Assembly (NCBI RefSeq): GCF_000167355.1
Contig: NZ_AAEW02000001.1
Span: forward strand, 248,001 to 312,000
Direction: 5' to 3'
Source of the DNA: Desulfuromonas acetoxidans DSM 684
GTDB taxonomy: Bacteria > Desulfobacterota > Desulfuromonadia > Desulfuromonadales > Desulfuromonadaceae
DNA length: 64,000 nucleotides
The translations under genes and the position numbers were made by a program. Within the stretch, counting starts at the first letter, position 1. Each line of letters begins with the position of its first letter. A model generated the notes under the pieces. It saw only the letters and a list, made by a program, of their open reading frames with translations, was not told where the DNA came from and did no database searches. Of this stretch, positions 54,851 through 63,987 are shown piece after piece.

Positions 54851-56443
54851 TTAGAAGAGGTTCTTGACCCAGGCACCTGCTTGATTAAGCAGGGCGTGGT
54901 GTTCACCATGGTGAACAGCTTCCTGTACCGCGCTACCGGCATCAACCTGATGGATCAGGTGAGCCACACTGGTATCCATCATGTCAAGCAACGGCGTCGG
55001 ATGTAAACCGATCCAGAATACGAATACGGTCAAGAATGCCAGTTGAATAAATTCTCTAAAGTTACAATCGGTCAGATGGTGTTCATCGCCATGATCATCA
55101 CCGTGGTGGCCATGACCATCTGAATCGTCCCAAACCATTTTTTGCAACAGACGCAGCATATAGGCTGCTGCGAGAATCGCACCAGGAATTGCCAAAGCGC
55201 CAACCAGAGGATATTTATCAAACGCTCCGAACAGAACCAGGAATTCGCCGACAAAACTATTGGTACCTGGGAAGGCCAGCGAAGACAGGGAGAAGATGCC
55301 GAGGAAAGTGACATAAATCGGCATGAACATCCCCAGCTTACTGTTATCGGAAATCTCACGGCTATGTGTACGCTCATAGATCAGACCGATCAGGATAAAC
55401 AGAGCACCTGTCGTGACACCGTGGTTGATCATCTGCAGCATGGCACCTTTGATACCGGCATCATTCAGCAGGAAAATACCCAGTGTGACAAAACCCATGT
55501 GGCCAACAGAGGAGTAAGCAATCAACTTCTTAATATCCGATTGACCAAGAGCCAGATAGCCACCAACGATGATACTGACCAACGACATGATGATCAGGTA
55601 CGGCATGCAGTAGACCGTTGCGGCAGGTGCCATGGGCAGGCAGAAACGCAGGAAACCGTAACCACCCATTTTCAGCAGGATACTGGCCAGAATAACTGAA
55701 CCGGCGACCGGGGCCTGAACGTGAGCAGCAGGCAGCCAGGTATGGAACGGGAACATCGGCATTTTGATGGCGAAGCCGAGAGCACACGCCAGGAAGATCC
55801 ACATCTGATAGGAGAACGCAAAGTTATGATCCATCAACTCAGGGATAAAGAAGGTCCCTGTGGTGATGTACATCGCAACAATGGAAACCAGCAGGAAGAT
55901 ACTACCGGCAAAGGTGTAAAGGAAGAACTTGATCGAAGCATAATCCTTCCTGTCACCACCCCAGATTGCGATGATGAGATACATCGGCACCAGCATCCCT
56001 TCCCAGAAGATATAGAAGAGAACCGTGTTCAGGCTGACAAAAACGCCGAGCATCGCTGTTTCCATCAACAAGGTCACAATGATGAATTCCTTCATCCGTG
56101 TCTTGATATAGGTCCAAGAGCACAGGATACACAGCGGCATGACCAGCGTCGTCAACAGAACCAGCAGGACACTGATTCCATCCACACCAACCACATAATC
56201 GAGGTTGAGTGCCGGGAACCAATGGCGCAGTTCGACGAACTGATATTTCGCCGTGGTCTGATCAAATCGAGACCACAACGGCAATGAGATAACAGCAGTC
56301 ACCAGAGTCACTGCCAGACCCCAGAATTTCAATAGTGTGTCACCACGCAAAAACATGGCCACAACAGCCCCGACTACCGGTATCAGCAGCAGCATCGATA
56401 AGATCGGGAAATTTAATGTATTCAGGATTAGATACTTTTCCAT
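54851..56443 (-). CDS. nuoM: NADH-quinone oxidoreductase subunit M, second copy
   Basis: A 530-aa antiporter-like subunit. Seen: LFYIFWEGMLVPMYLIIAIWGG (functional Glu region), FPFHTWLPAAHVQAPVAGS and DIKKLIAYSSVGHMGFVTLG. A cytoplasmic loop near 439-456 is strikingly rich in His and Asp (SDGHGHHGDDHGDEHH), and a second His cluster (VHHGEHH) lies near the C-terminus; metal or proton buffering is possible. It precedes nuoN-2 by 19 nt. Confidence 0.95.
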   Translation of the reverse strand: MEKYLILNTLNFPILSMLLLIPVVGAVVAMFLRGDTLLKFWGLAVTLVTAVISLPLWSRFDQTTAKYQFVELRHWFPALNLDYVVGVDGISVLLVLLTTLVMPLCILCSWTYIKTRMKEFIIVTLLMETAMLGVFVSLNTVLFYIFWEGMLVPMYLIIAIWGGDRKDYASIKFFLYTFAGSIFLLVSIVAMYITTGTFFIPELMDHNFAFSYQMWIFLACALGFAIKMPMFPFHTWLPAAHVQAPVAGSVILASILLKMGGYGFLRFCLPMAPAATVYCMPYLIIMSLVSIIVGGYLALGQSDIKKLIAYSSVGHMGFVTLGIFLLNDAGIKGAMLQMINHGVTTGALFILIGLIYERTHSREISDNSKLGMFMPIYVTFLGIFSLSSLAFPGTNSFVGEFLVLFGAFDKYPLVGALAIPGAILAAAYMLRLLQKMVWDDSDGHGHHGDDHGDEHHLTDCNFREFIQLAFLTVFVFWIGLHPTPLLDMMDTSVAHLIHQVDAGSAVQEAVHHGEHHALLNQAGAWVKNLF

Positions 56444-56494
56444 GACTTCCTACTGTCTATGAGTAATTGCCTATCCACTTACACGCAGGCTGTG

Positions 56495-58261
56495 TCAGAT
56501 CAGAACCACGACAATCAGTACCAGGAAGAGCAGTACAACAGCCCCGCCAATGTATTGTTGCAATTTACCGGTCTGGAACTGACGAACCTGCTCGCCTCCC
56601 TTGACGACTCCGCGCGCACTGCCATCCAGTGCCCAGTCAATGCCTTCCCAATCAAACCAGGAAAGAGCGCGAGCCATCGCCATGGTAAAACGCAATCCGA
56701 CAGTCTGGTAAACATTACTAACCCACTCATTGGTTGCACTGATGGGCTTGCGGGCGACCCACATGAACCAACCGGCACCGCGACGGTAAAACCAGTCGAG
56801 ATCGAGGTTGGACACATCGTGGGGTTTGAGGTACTTCACCATGAGATAGAAACCCAAGCCGGTGAAACCGAGCAGATGAAACGTCTCTGTCAGGTGATAG
56901 CTGTTGTACGGATGGTAATTAACCGCGTACGGCAGCATGTCGTACAGGTAATCCGGGTAAACACCAAGGAAGATGCACATAAAGGCTGCCATAAACATAC
57001 CGACTTGCATATTCCAGTAAGCTTCTTTCGGTTTGAGGCCGCAATCGTTAGGTCCAAACCAGATGAAGTAAGGCAGCTTGATGCCGACCGAAAGGAACGT
57101 ACCAACGGCCGCCAGAGAAAGCATCAGCATCAGGATCAACTGATGGTTGGCACCTGCCGCAGCAATGATCATCGACTTACTGATAAATCCACTAGTGAGC
57201 GGGAAGCCAGAGATGGCGATACCGCCTATGACCGTAAAAATCATCGACAAGGGCATGTATTTGTAAAGGCCACCAAGCTCACTAAGCTTAGAACGACCCG
57301 TCATCTCCAGGACACTACCAACACCCATGAACAACAGGGCTTTATAGAGGATGTGAGCATAGGCATGAGCACAGGCACCGTTAATTGCCATCTCGGTGCC
57401 GATCCCAACACCACATACCATGTAACCGACCTGACTGACAATGTGATAGGCCAGAATCCGGCGGGCGTCATTTTCGATAACCGCGTAGCCAACCCCATAC
57501 AGGGTCATGATGGCACCCATGATCGCCAGTGTTTCAAAACCGGCAAACCCACGTGCCAGAACATAAACGGCTGTTTTGGTGGTAAACGCACACATGAAAA
57601 CCGCGCCCGTTACCGTTGCTTCCGGATAAGCATCCGGCAGCCAGGCATGGATGGGCGGTACAGCGGCGTTAAGCATGAAACCGATCATGATCAGATAATC
57701 TGCCAGGGTTGCGGTATCCGGTGAAATCGGAACAAAAGTCAGATCACCGAGGTTCTGGTAGCGCAAGAATATCCCGCCGAGCAAAACCAGGCCGCCGAAG
57801 GTGTGCACAAGCAGATAGCGATAACCGGCTTCAATGGACCGCTTACGTTTGCGGTACCACACCAGGAAAACGGAGGCAAAGGCCATCAGTTCCCAGAAGA
57901 TGAAGACCACCAGATAATCACCTGCCAGGGTGGTACCCAATGAACCGGCAACATAAAGCCATGCTGCAGCGTGTTGGCCACTCTCCTTGACATGCAGACC
58001 GAAGATGCTGCCAATCAGCGCCATCAACGTGAAAACATGCAAAAAAACCATGGTCAACTCATCAACACGACCAAACTGCAGCTTAAAACCAAGCCATTCA
58101 ACGCAACCAAAGGATGCCGGCAGATACTTAATCTGAATAAAGGCCAGCAGCGGTACAACGACCAGCCAGATCTTCTGGGCGTTGAATTTTTTGAATAAGG
58201 GAAGCAGCAGCGCACCGACAATAAACATGGTGGCTGGGTGCATAAAAATACTACTTGTCAT
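56495..58261 (-). CDS. NuoL/MrpD-like subunit with lateral-arm extension, cassette gene 3
   Basis: A 588-aa proton-conducting transporter family protein that takes the NuoL place in this operon. Seen: FWELMAFASVFLVWYRK (functional Glu), NAAVPPIHAWLPDAYPEAT, TTKTAVYVLARGFAG and NDARRILAYHIVSQVGYM, then a long C-terminal part with amphipathic helices and a final membrane helix (QYIGGAVVLLFLVL), like the lateral arm of NuoL. Its sequence style is MrpD, and its nearest relative in the window is the 577-aa Mrp gene at 21275. I start at 58261, overlapping the small gene by 11 nt. Confidence 0.9.
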   Translation of the reverse strand: MTSSIFMHPATMFIVGALLLPLFKKFNAQKIWLVVVPLLAFIQIKYLPASFGCVEWLGFKLQFGRVDELTMVFLHVFTLMALIGSIFGLHVKESGQHAAAWLYVAGSLGTTLAGDYLVVFIFWELMAFASVFLVWYRKRKRSIEAGYRYLLVHTFGGLVLLGGIFLRYQNLGDLTFVPISPDTATLADYLIMIGFMLNAAVPPIHAWLPDAYPEATVTGAVFMCAFTTKTAVYVLARGFAGFETLAIMGAIMTLYGVGYAVIENDARRILAYHIVSQVGYMVCGVGIGTEMAINGACAHAYAHILYKALLFMGVGSVLEMTGRSKLSELGGLYKYMPLSMIFTVIGGIAISGFPLTSGFISKSMIIAAAGANHQLILMLMLSLAAVGTFLSVGIKLPYFIWFGPNDCGLKPKEAYWNMQVGMFMAAFMCIFLGVYPDYLYDMLPYAVNYHPYNSYHLTETFHLLGFTGLGFYLMVKYLKPHDVSNLDLDWFYRRGAGWFMWVARKPISATNEWVSNVYQTVGLRFTMAMARALSWFDWEGIDWALDGSARGVVKGGEQVRQFQTGKLQQYIGGAVVLLFLVLIVVVLI

Positions 58262-58499
58262 AATGATCCGTGCCCCTCTCCAGCCATACGTGTGACAGCC
58301 CTTTACAGAATACAATCAATGCCAAACACCCGATCAGGCCGAACACAGCCCAGAAACCGACGATGTGGTCACCCCAGAAGTGCGCGTGGTGACGATCAGC
58401 AAAGAAATCGAATACGAGAGCGAACGCCAAAAACGACATAAACAGCCATTTCAACATGCTCGGTCTCTCACGCAGATAAGTAAGAAATTTCACAATCAT
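58251..58499 (-). CDS. Two-helix small membrane protein, cassette gene 2 (82 aa)
   Basis: No named family. The 82-aa product has a basic start (IVKFLTYLRERPS), one membrane helix (about 17-32), an Asp and a His-rich loop (DFFADRHHAHFWGDH), a second helix with VG and L-x-GC (about 46-65), and an R-x2-D-HYD ending. It resembles the 67-aa Mrp protein at 21079-21282 in order, motifs and gene position. It overlaps both neighbours, so it is co-translated with two antiporter-like subunits. I infer a structural or assembly part of the complex. Confidence 0.82.
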   Translation of the reverse strand: MIVKFLTYLRERPSMLKWLFMSFLAFALVFDFFADRHHAHFWGDHIVGFWAVFGLIGCLALIVFCKGLSHVWLERGTDHYDK

Positions 58500-59989
58500 G
58501 ACTTCACCATCAGGTTAATGAGGTCGAGAAACAGATCAGGATAAATACCGATCAAAACAGAGATCGTTCCGGTGATCACCAGGGGAACCACCATGAACAG
58601 AATCAGAGGTTTCTTTTCAAGGCTACCGGTCAGCCCTTCATCAGCGGGCAACGGCTTGCCGAAGAACGCCTGAAGAAAGACCGGAACAAAATAACCGGCA
58701 TTGAGCAAACTACTGGCAAGAAGGACACACAACAGAATCCAGTTGTGAATATCCATCGTACCCAGAGCCAGGTACCATTTCGTGACAAAACCACCAACCG
58801 GAGGCGCACCGATCATACCCAGAGAAGCGACACCAAACGCCATCATGGTAAATGGCATCCGCTTGCCCAGACCGCCCATCTCGGTAATATCTTTTTTACC
58901 GCTGGCAACAAAGATACAACCTGCCGCGAAGAACAGTGTGATCTTAGCAAAGGCGTGGTTGGCGATATGGATCAAACCACCAGTGATCGAGTTCGGCGTC
59001 AGCATGGCGACACCGAGAATGATGTACGACAACTGACTGACCGTTGAGTACGCCAAACGCGCTTTGAGGTTGGTCTTAGTAAGTGCGATGACCGAGGCGG
59101 TCAAGATGGTAAATGAAACAAAGTAGGCGGTAAAAATACCCAGCCCTGTTTCATGAAGGATGTTGGTACCGAAAATCGACAGCATGACACGACAGGTCGA
59201 GAACACACCAACCTTAACAACAACAACCGCATGAAGCAATGCACTAACCGGTGTCGGTGCCACCATTGCGTCAGGCAACCAGTTGTGCAGCGGCATGATA
59301 CCGGACTTGGCAAAACCAAACAGACACAGCAGGTAAGCGATTCCAACCACAAAGCGATCTGCCTCCGCCGGGAAAATACCCTGTGCAACATTGGCGGTAT
59401 TAAAGTCAAGCGTTCCACACAGAACGTAGATAATGACCATGGCCGGGAGTAAAAAGGCCTTGGAAGTGAACATCAAGTAGACGATGTACTTCTTGGCACC
59501 GGCATAGCCCTCTTCATCCTGATGGTGCATAACCAGCGGGTAGGTGAAGATGGAGACGATCTCGTAAAACAGATATAAGGTAAACAGGTTGCCGGCGAAT
59601 GCCGCACCCATGGCTGCACCAACCGAAACGGCATAGCAGACATAGAATCGGGTCTGAGCATGCTCATCCAGCCCGCGCATATAACCGACACAGTAAAGAC
59701 TGGCCAGAATCCACAGGAATGAGGCGACCAAAGCAAAGACAACACCCAGCGCATCCAGATTCAATTTAACAGAGATGCCAGGATACAACTCAAACAGCGT
59801 ATATTGGAGTTGTTGTCCGTCCAGAATGATCGGCAGAAAGTTCAGGACCGAAACGAAAGTGATAATGGCGCCGAGCGTCGACCAACTGTCGCGCAGATTC
59901 GGCTTTTTGCCCGAAAACATGACGAGCAATCCCGTAATCATCGGGATCAGCGTTGTCAGAATAATCTTGCTGGTGATAATCGTGTTCAT
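58496..59989 (-). CDS. Extra MrpD-like antiporter subunit, cassette gene 1
   Basis: A 497-aa proton-conducting transporter family protein with about 14 helices. Seen: YCVGYMRGLDEHAQT, FYEIVSIFTYPLVMH (functional Glu), GIMPLHNWLPDAMVAPTPVSALLHA and NLKARLAYSTVSQLSY. It matches the 489-aa Mrp gene at 19613 rather than NuoL, NuoM or NuoN. A normal complex I has three such subunits; with this one the second operon has four. The start has no strong ribosome-binding site. Confidence 0.9.
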   Translation of the reverse strand: MNTIITSKIILTTLIPMITGLLVMFSGKKPNLRDSWSTLGAIITFVSVLNFLPIILDGQQLQYTLFELYPGISVKLNLDALGVVFALVASFLWILASLYCVGYMRGLDEHAQTRFYVCYAVSVGAAMGAAFAGNLFTLYLFYEIVSIFTYPLVMHHQDEEGYAGAKKYIVYLMFTSKAFLLPAMVIIYVLCGTLDFNTANVAQGIFPAEADRFVVGIAYLLCLFGFAKSGIMPLHNWLPDAMVAPTPVSALLHAVVVVKVGVFSTCRVMLSIFGTNILHETGLGIFTAYFVSFTILTASVIALTKTNLKARLAYSTVSQLSYIILGVAMLTPNSITGGLIHIANHAFAKITLFFAAGCIFVASGKKDITEMGGLGKRMPFTMMAFGVASLGMIGAPPVGGFVTKWYLALGTMDIHNWILLCVLLASSLLNAGYFVPVFLQAFFGKPLPADEGLTGSLEKKPLILFMVVPLVITGTISVLIGIYPDLFLDLINLMVKS

Positions 59990-60074
59990 TGCAAGTGCTT
60001 TCTCAAGTGGTGTGTCGCGCTAGCAGAGCTGCGTGACTGCCGTTACAGATTCCATAACCGTCAGCAAAGCGATA

Positions 60075-60392
60075 TCACATCTTAAGATCCTGAACCTGCT
60101 CAGGATCTTCACTTCGATATTTGCGGTACACTGCGATAATGATACTGACCACAATTGCTGCTTCAGCGGCTGCGATACCCATGATGAACAGGGTGTAAAT
60201 CTGTCCGACAGCGGGGTTGGGTGCAACAAACCGGTTAAAGGCCATAAAGTTGAGCGCTGCACCATTCAGAATGAATTCACTTGAAATCAGCATGCCGATG
60301 AGAGAGCGGTGACGCAGCATGCCGTACAGACCGATGACCAGCAGAATGGCTGCAATAATCAGATAGGTATTTAAGTTATCGCTGATGATCAT
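60075..60392 (-). CDS. nuoK: NADH-quinone oxidoreductase subunit K, second copy
   Basis: A 105-aa three-helix subunit. Seen: GMLISSEFILNGAALNFMAF with the membrane Glu and MGIAAAEAAIVVSIIIAVYRK with the second Glu. It overlaps nuoJ-2 by 4 nt. After its stop an 85-nt gap precedes the antiporter genes. Confidence 0.95.
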   Translation of the reverse strand: MIISDNLNTYLIIAAILLVIGLYGMLRHRSLIGMLISSEFILNGAALNFMAFNRFVAPNPAVGQIYTLFIMGIAAAEAAIVVSIIIAVYRKYRSEDPEQVQDLKM

Positions 60393-60913
60393 TTTGCCAC
60401 TTCCTCCCGACCGCCTCGCGCCAGAATGATGGCACCGATAATTGCCGTCAACAAAATGACCGAAATCAATTCGAAGGCCAGGCAGTATTTGAACAGCAGA
60501 TTCTCACCGATAAAGCGGATCGACATGTCGCCGATTTTTTCAGCCGCCGGTGCAAACTTAGTCTGCTGAATCGCGATAAACAAGGTCACAAAACCTGTGG
60601 AACACGCCCCTAAAGCAAGCAGCATATTCCGTCGACTGAGTTTGTCGGAAGACAATTGATCAGGTGTATTTCCGAGCATGACCCCGAGAACAATCATGAT
60701 ACAAACCGCACCCACATAGATGAGAATCTGCATCATGGCCAGAAAAGGACTACCAAGGTGGAAGTACAGGCCTGCAACACCAAACAGTGAAACAGCCAGG
60801 CCCAGTACCGCATGCATCAGCATCCGCGACCGAACGGCCATAAACCCGCCCATGAAAGTTAAAATCATGAACGCATAAAAGAGGGCTTCGGCGATGTATT
60901 CAAAAGCTATCAT
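60389..60913 (-). CDS. nuoJ: NADH-quinone oxidoreductase subunit J, second copy
   Basis: A 174-aa five-helix subunit. Seen: RSRMLMHAVLGLAVSLFGVA, MMQILIYVGAVCIMIVLGVML and a fifth helix ending IILARGGREEVAK. It overlaps nuoI-2 and nuoK-2 by 4 nt each. Confidence 0.95.
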   Translation of the reverse strand: MIAFEYIAEALFYAFMILTFMGGFMAVRSRMLMHAVLGLAVSLFGVAGLYFHLGSPFLAMMQILIYVGAVCIMIVLGVMLGNTPDQLSSDKLSRRNMLLALGACSTGFVTLFIAIQQTKFAPAAEKIGDMSIRFIGENLLFKYCLAFELISVILLTAIIGAIILARGGREEVAK

Positions 60914-61350
60914 TCCCGTTCCTCCAACCTCTTCAGAATGTCATAGTGAAAATCTTCACGTTTGAATCCAGCCAGCTCGTATTCGTTGCTGTAATCAAGC
61001 GCATCTGTCGGACACACTTCAACACAGGCACCACACAGGCTGCACTTGGTAAAATCGAGAGTGAATTTAGTCAGGACCTTTCCTTTGACCCCTTCACGTT
61101 TTTCACCATCGACAACAATACAATCGGAAGGACACTCACGCATACAGCTTCCACAGGTAATGCATTTGTGGCTGCCGCTTTCGCTGTCTTTCACCAGATC
61201 AATGTGACCACGATAGTTCGGTGTCACCTCGATCTTCTGACGAGGATAATGTGTCGTTACCGTCGGTGAAAACAACGCCTTGAGAGTGACCTTCAGACCA
61301 ACAATGAGGCTCCATCCGCCCGTAAATAATTCTGAGAAATAGGCTTTCAT
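60910..61350 (-). CDS. nuoI: NADH-quinone oxidoreductase subunit I, second copy
   Basis: A 146-aa two-cluster ferredoxin-like subunit. Seen: CITCGSCMRECPSDCIVV and CSLCGACVEVCPTDALDY, two complete ligand sets, preceded by an N-terminal helix. Between the sets is a longer insert (EKREGVKGKVLTKF) than in the first copy. It overlaps nuoH-2 and nuoJ-2 by 4 nt. Confidence 0.95.
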   Translation of the reverse strand: MKAYFSELFTGGWSLIVGLKVTLKALFSPTVTTHYPRQKIEVTPNYRGHIDLVKDSESGSHKCITCGSCMRECPSDCIVVDGEKREGVKGKVLTKFTLDFTKCSLCGACVEVCPTDALDYSNEYELAGFKREDFHYDILKRLEERE

Positions 61351-62336
61351 ATCAGCTTCACAATCACAACAGTAAGAAGAAGATTAACCAGTGAGAACGG
61401 AATGAGATATTTCCAGCAGAAGTTCATCAACTGATCGAAACGGGTACGAGGATAGGTCCAACGGATCCACACCAGGAAGAACATGAGGAAGTAGACCTTG
61501 GCCAGGAACCAGATGATTCCAGTGTATTCAAAATAGGGCAGAGGAATACCAGACGTGCCGCCGAGGAAAAACACTGTGGCGATACTACAAGCGATGAACA
61601 TGTTGGTATATTCAGCCATCATAAACAGACTGAAACTCATGCCGCTGTATTCGGTATGGAAACCAGCCGTCAGCTCACTCTCGGCCTCAGGGAGGTCGAA
61701 AGGTGCGCGGTTTGTTTCAGCAACCATACAGATGATATAAATCAGGAATGCCAGAGGTTGAAAGAACAGGAACCAACTACCTCCAGACTGTGCGGCAACA
61801 ATCCCTTTAAGACTGAACGTATTGGTCACAAAGACAACCGACAGCAGGGCAATCAGCATCGGGATTTCATAGGCGACGTTCTGAGCAACGGAACGAAAAG
61901 CACCAAACAGGGAGTATTTATTGTTTGAGCCCCAACCGCCGACAAGAACGGCCAGTACGTTGATGGAGGCAACTGCCAGAATAAACAGCAGACCGACATC
62001 CAGATCAAACGCCTGAATTTTGTCGCTGAAGGGGATAACCAGCAGCGGCAGAAAAACAGGAACAAAAGACAGCATCGGTGCCAGGATAAACAGTTTTTTA
62101 TCAGCCTGCGCCGGAACCACCAGCTGTTTGCCCATCAATTTGAAACCATCGACAAGCAGTTGAAGAATACCATGGAAACCAACTTCCATCGGGCCAGGCC
62201 GACGCTGGAAATGTCCAGCCAGTTTCCGCTCCATATATCCCATCACCAGCGCGTTGCCAAACACAACGACAATCGCACCGATCAGGAATGCAACCAACCG
62301 GACTAACACCGGTACCATATTCGCTACAGTTTCCAT
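61347..62336 (-). CDS. nuoH: NADH-quinone oxidoreductase subunit H, second copy
   Basis: A 329-aa eight-helix subunit. Seen: GYMERKLAGHFQRRPGPMEVG, GILQLLVDGFKLMGKQLV and ETNRAPFDLPEAESELTAGF. The position of ERK and the acidic loop are conserved, but the loop GPMEVGFHG differs from the canonical LGPMTGPLG of the first copy. It lies 5 nt after nuoD-2, leaving no space for nuoEFG. Confidence 0.95.
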   Translation of the reverse strand: METVANMVPVLVRLVAFLIGAIVVVFGNALVMGYMERKLAGHFQRRPGPMEVGFHGILQLLVDGFKLMGKQLVVPAQADKKLFILAPMLSFVPVFLPLLVIPFSDKIQAFDLDVGLLFILAVASINVLAVLVGGWGSNNKYSLFGAFRSVAQNVAYEIPMLIALLSVVFVTNTFSLKGIVAAQSGGSWFLFFQPLAFLIYIICMVAETNRAPFDLPEAESELTAGFHTEYSGMSFSLFMMAEYTNMFIACSIATVFFLGGTSGIPLPYFEYTGIIWFLAKVYFLMFFLVWIRWTYPRTRFDQLMNFCWKYLIPFSLVNLLLTVVIVKLI

Positions 62337-62341
62337 ACGAT

Positions 62342-63466
62342 CTACCTGTCAATCTCGGGGATTACGAGGTCCAGCGCACCCATTGCCGAAACAACGTCGG
62401 CAATCATCATCCCTTTGCACATTTCAGGAACAACACTCAGGTTGGAATAAGATGGGGTACGCACTTTCAGACGATAAGGAACATCACTGCCGTCGGCCAC
62501 CAGGTAATAGGACAGTTCACCACGTGGTGCTTCGACAGAACTGTTGTAATCACCTGCAGGAATTTTAAGTTTCTTGGGCACCTTGGCCGCCATAACCGGA
62601 CCTTCAGGCAATTTGTCCAGCGCCTGCTCAATAATGCGCAGACTTTGTTCCATTTCGCGGAAACGCACATTGAATGACGCCCAGGCATCGCCGCCGGGAT
62701 CCGTGGGAATTTCGAAGTCAAATTCCGGATAGACGGAATAAGGCTCAGCGCGACGCAGGTCATAGGAAATACCAGCACCACGCAGCAGCGGGCCGGTTAC
62801 ACCGTAGCGGGCGCACAGTTCAGGCGTGTATTCGCCGATCCCCTTCAAACGTTTCTGCAGAATGATATTACCGTTGACCAGCTCCTCATACATGGGGAAC
62901 CGACCGCGCAGACGATCGATAAAATTGCGGGTCGAGGCGACAAACTTGTCGTCAATATCCTTGCAGACTCCACCGACCCGGAAGTAGCAGTAGGTCAAGC
63001 GGGAACCGGTCACATCCTCAAGGATGTCGAGAATTTCTTCACGATCATCAAAGGCATACATGATCGGGGTGAAGGCACCGAGGTCGAGCAGGTAAGCACC
63101 AAACCACAACAGGTGACTTTGAATGCGGTTCAATTCCGACGTGATAACACGAATGTAATCAGCACGACGAGGAACCTCAATGCCTGTTGCTTTCTCAAGC
63201 AGCAGGGCATAACCGTGATTGTAAATCAACGCGCCGAGATAATCCATGCGAGCCGTATTGGGCATAAACGACTTGGCCGGTTTGAATTCAGCGATCTTCT
63301 CATGACACCGATGGCCGTACCCGAGAACAGGTTGGGGCTCAATAACATACTCCCCTTCCATCTCCAGCAACACACGAAGTACCCCGTGGGTACTGGGATG
63401 CTGAGGTCCCATATTCAGTACGAAGCGATGATGTCTTTCATCTTGCAATACTTCTGTATTCATCAT
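62342..63466 (-). CDS. nuoD: NADH-quinone oxidoreductase subunit D, second copy
   Basis: A 374-aa 49-kDa-type subunit. Seen: NMGPQHPSTHGVLRVLLEMEG-type start with the quinone-site His (about 19-32), YGHRCHEKIAEF in place of the FLHRGVEKL of the first copy, ELNRIQSHLLWFG, and the end ADVVSAMGALDLVIPEIDR. The HRC variant at the quinone site may point to a different quinone or electron partner. It follows nuoC-2 by 5 nt. Confidence 0.94.
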   Translation of the reverse strand: MMNTEVLQDERHHRFVLNMGPQHPSTHGVLRVLLEMEGEYVIEPQPVLGYGHRCHEKIAEFKPAKSFMPNTARMDYLGALIYNHGYALLLEKATGIEVPRRADYIRVITSELNRIQSHLLWFGAYLLDLGAFTPIMYAFDDREEILDILEDVTGSRLTYCYFRVGGVCKDIDDKFVASTRNFIDRLRGRFPMYEELVNGNIILQKRLKGIGEYTPELCARYGVTGPLLRGAGISYDLRRAEPYSVYPEFDFEIPTDPGGDAWASFNVRFREMEQSLRIIEQALDKLPEGPVMAAKVPKKLKIPAGDYNSSVEAPRGELSYYLVADGSDVPYRLKVRTPSYSNLSVVPEMCKGMMIADVVSAMGALDLVIPEIDR

Positions 63467-63471
63467 GGCGA

Positions 63472-63987
63472 TCAGCTTTGCTCCGGTTTCTTGGCGGCTT
63501 CAGGTTTCGCTGCTTCGTCAGAAGGCTCAGCCCGGCGTACGGCCGCAGCATCCTTCAACGCCTTTTCACTCTTAAGCAACGGCTTCAAATCCACATCCTC
63601 TTCCGCCAGAATCAGCGGCTCGAGGTTGGGATGGCCAACAAAGACAACTCCGTGGAAATCGCGCGTCTCACGCTCATGCCAGTTTGCACCGTGATAGATA
63701 TCGGCGATGGTCGGCAATTCGCTTTTTTCGTTAACAAATGCACGCGCCATGACTCGGCAACGGGTTTCAACATGAGCAAACTGATAAACCACTTCAACAG
63801 CCGGATTAACATGCACGGCCATCAGGTCGACCAGATAAAAACCGTCTTTGAGCATCTGCATGGCAAAATCGCGCAGCTTGTCACCGGTCACGCTCAGGTC
63901 GTAGTCATAACCCGTTGTGGCGTAATCGACGGCTTCAACCTTTTCCGTAACAGCTTTCCACTGTTTAACAACGGTAGTCACATCCAT
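63472..63987 (-). CDS. nuoC: NADH-quinone oxidoreductase subunit C, second copy
   Basis: A 171-aa peripheral-arm subunit. Seen: FYLVDLMAVH, VYQFAHVETRCRVMARAF, and NWHERETRDFHGVVFVGHPNL with the conserved E-R-E-T-x-D-F core. The C-terminus is an unusual Ala/Glu/Lys-rich tail (SDEAAKPEAAKKPEQS) that looks disordered. Its start is 13 nt from the window edge; a TGA just upstream suggests nuoB-2 ends there, but too little is visible to annotate it. Confidence 0.92.
   Translation of the reverse strand: MDVTTVVKQWKAVTEKVEAVDYATTGYDYDLSVTGDKLRDFAMQMLKDGFYLVDLMAVHVNPAVEVVYQFAHVETRCRVMARAFVNEKSELPTIADIYHGANWHERETRDFHGVVFVGHPNLEPLILAEEDVDLKPLLKSEKALKDAAAVRRAEPSDEAAKPEAAKKPEQS

Noticed and set aside
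56459-57724. 421-codon open frame on the plus strand opposite the 588-aa NuoL-like gene
   Set aside because: Antisense to a conserved membrane protein; the translated product is hydrophilic and rich in His, Gln and Thr, as expected of the reverse of membrane helices.
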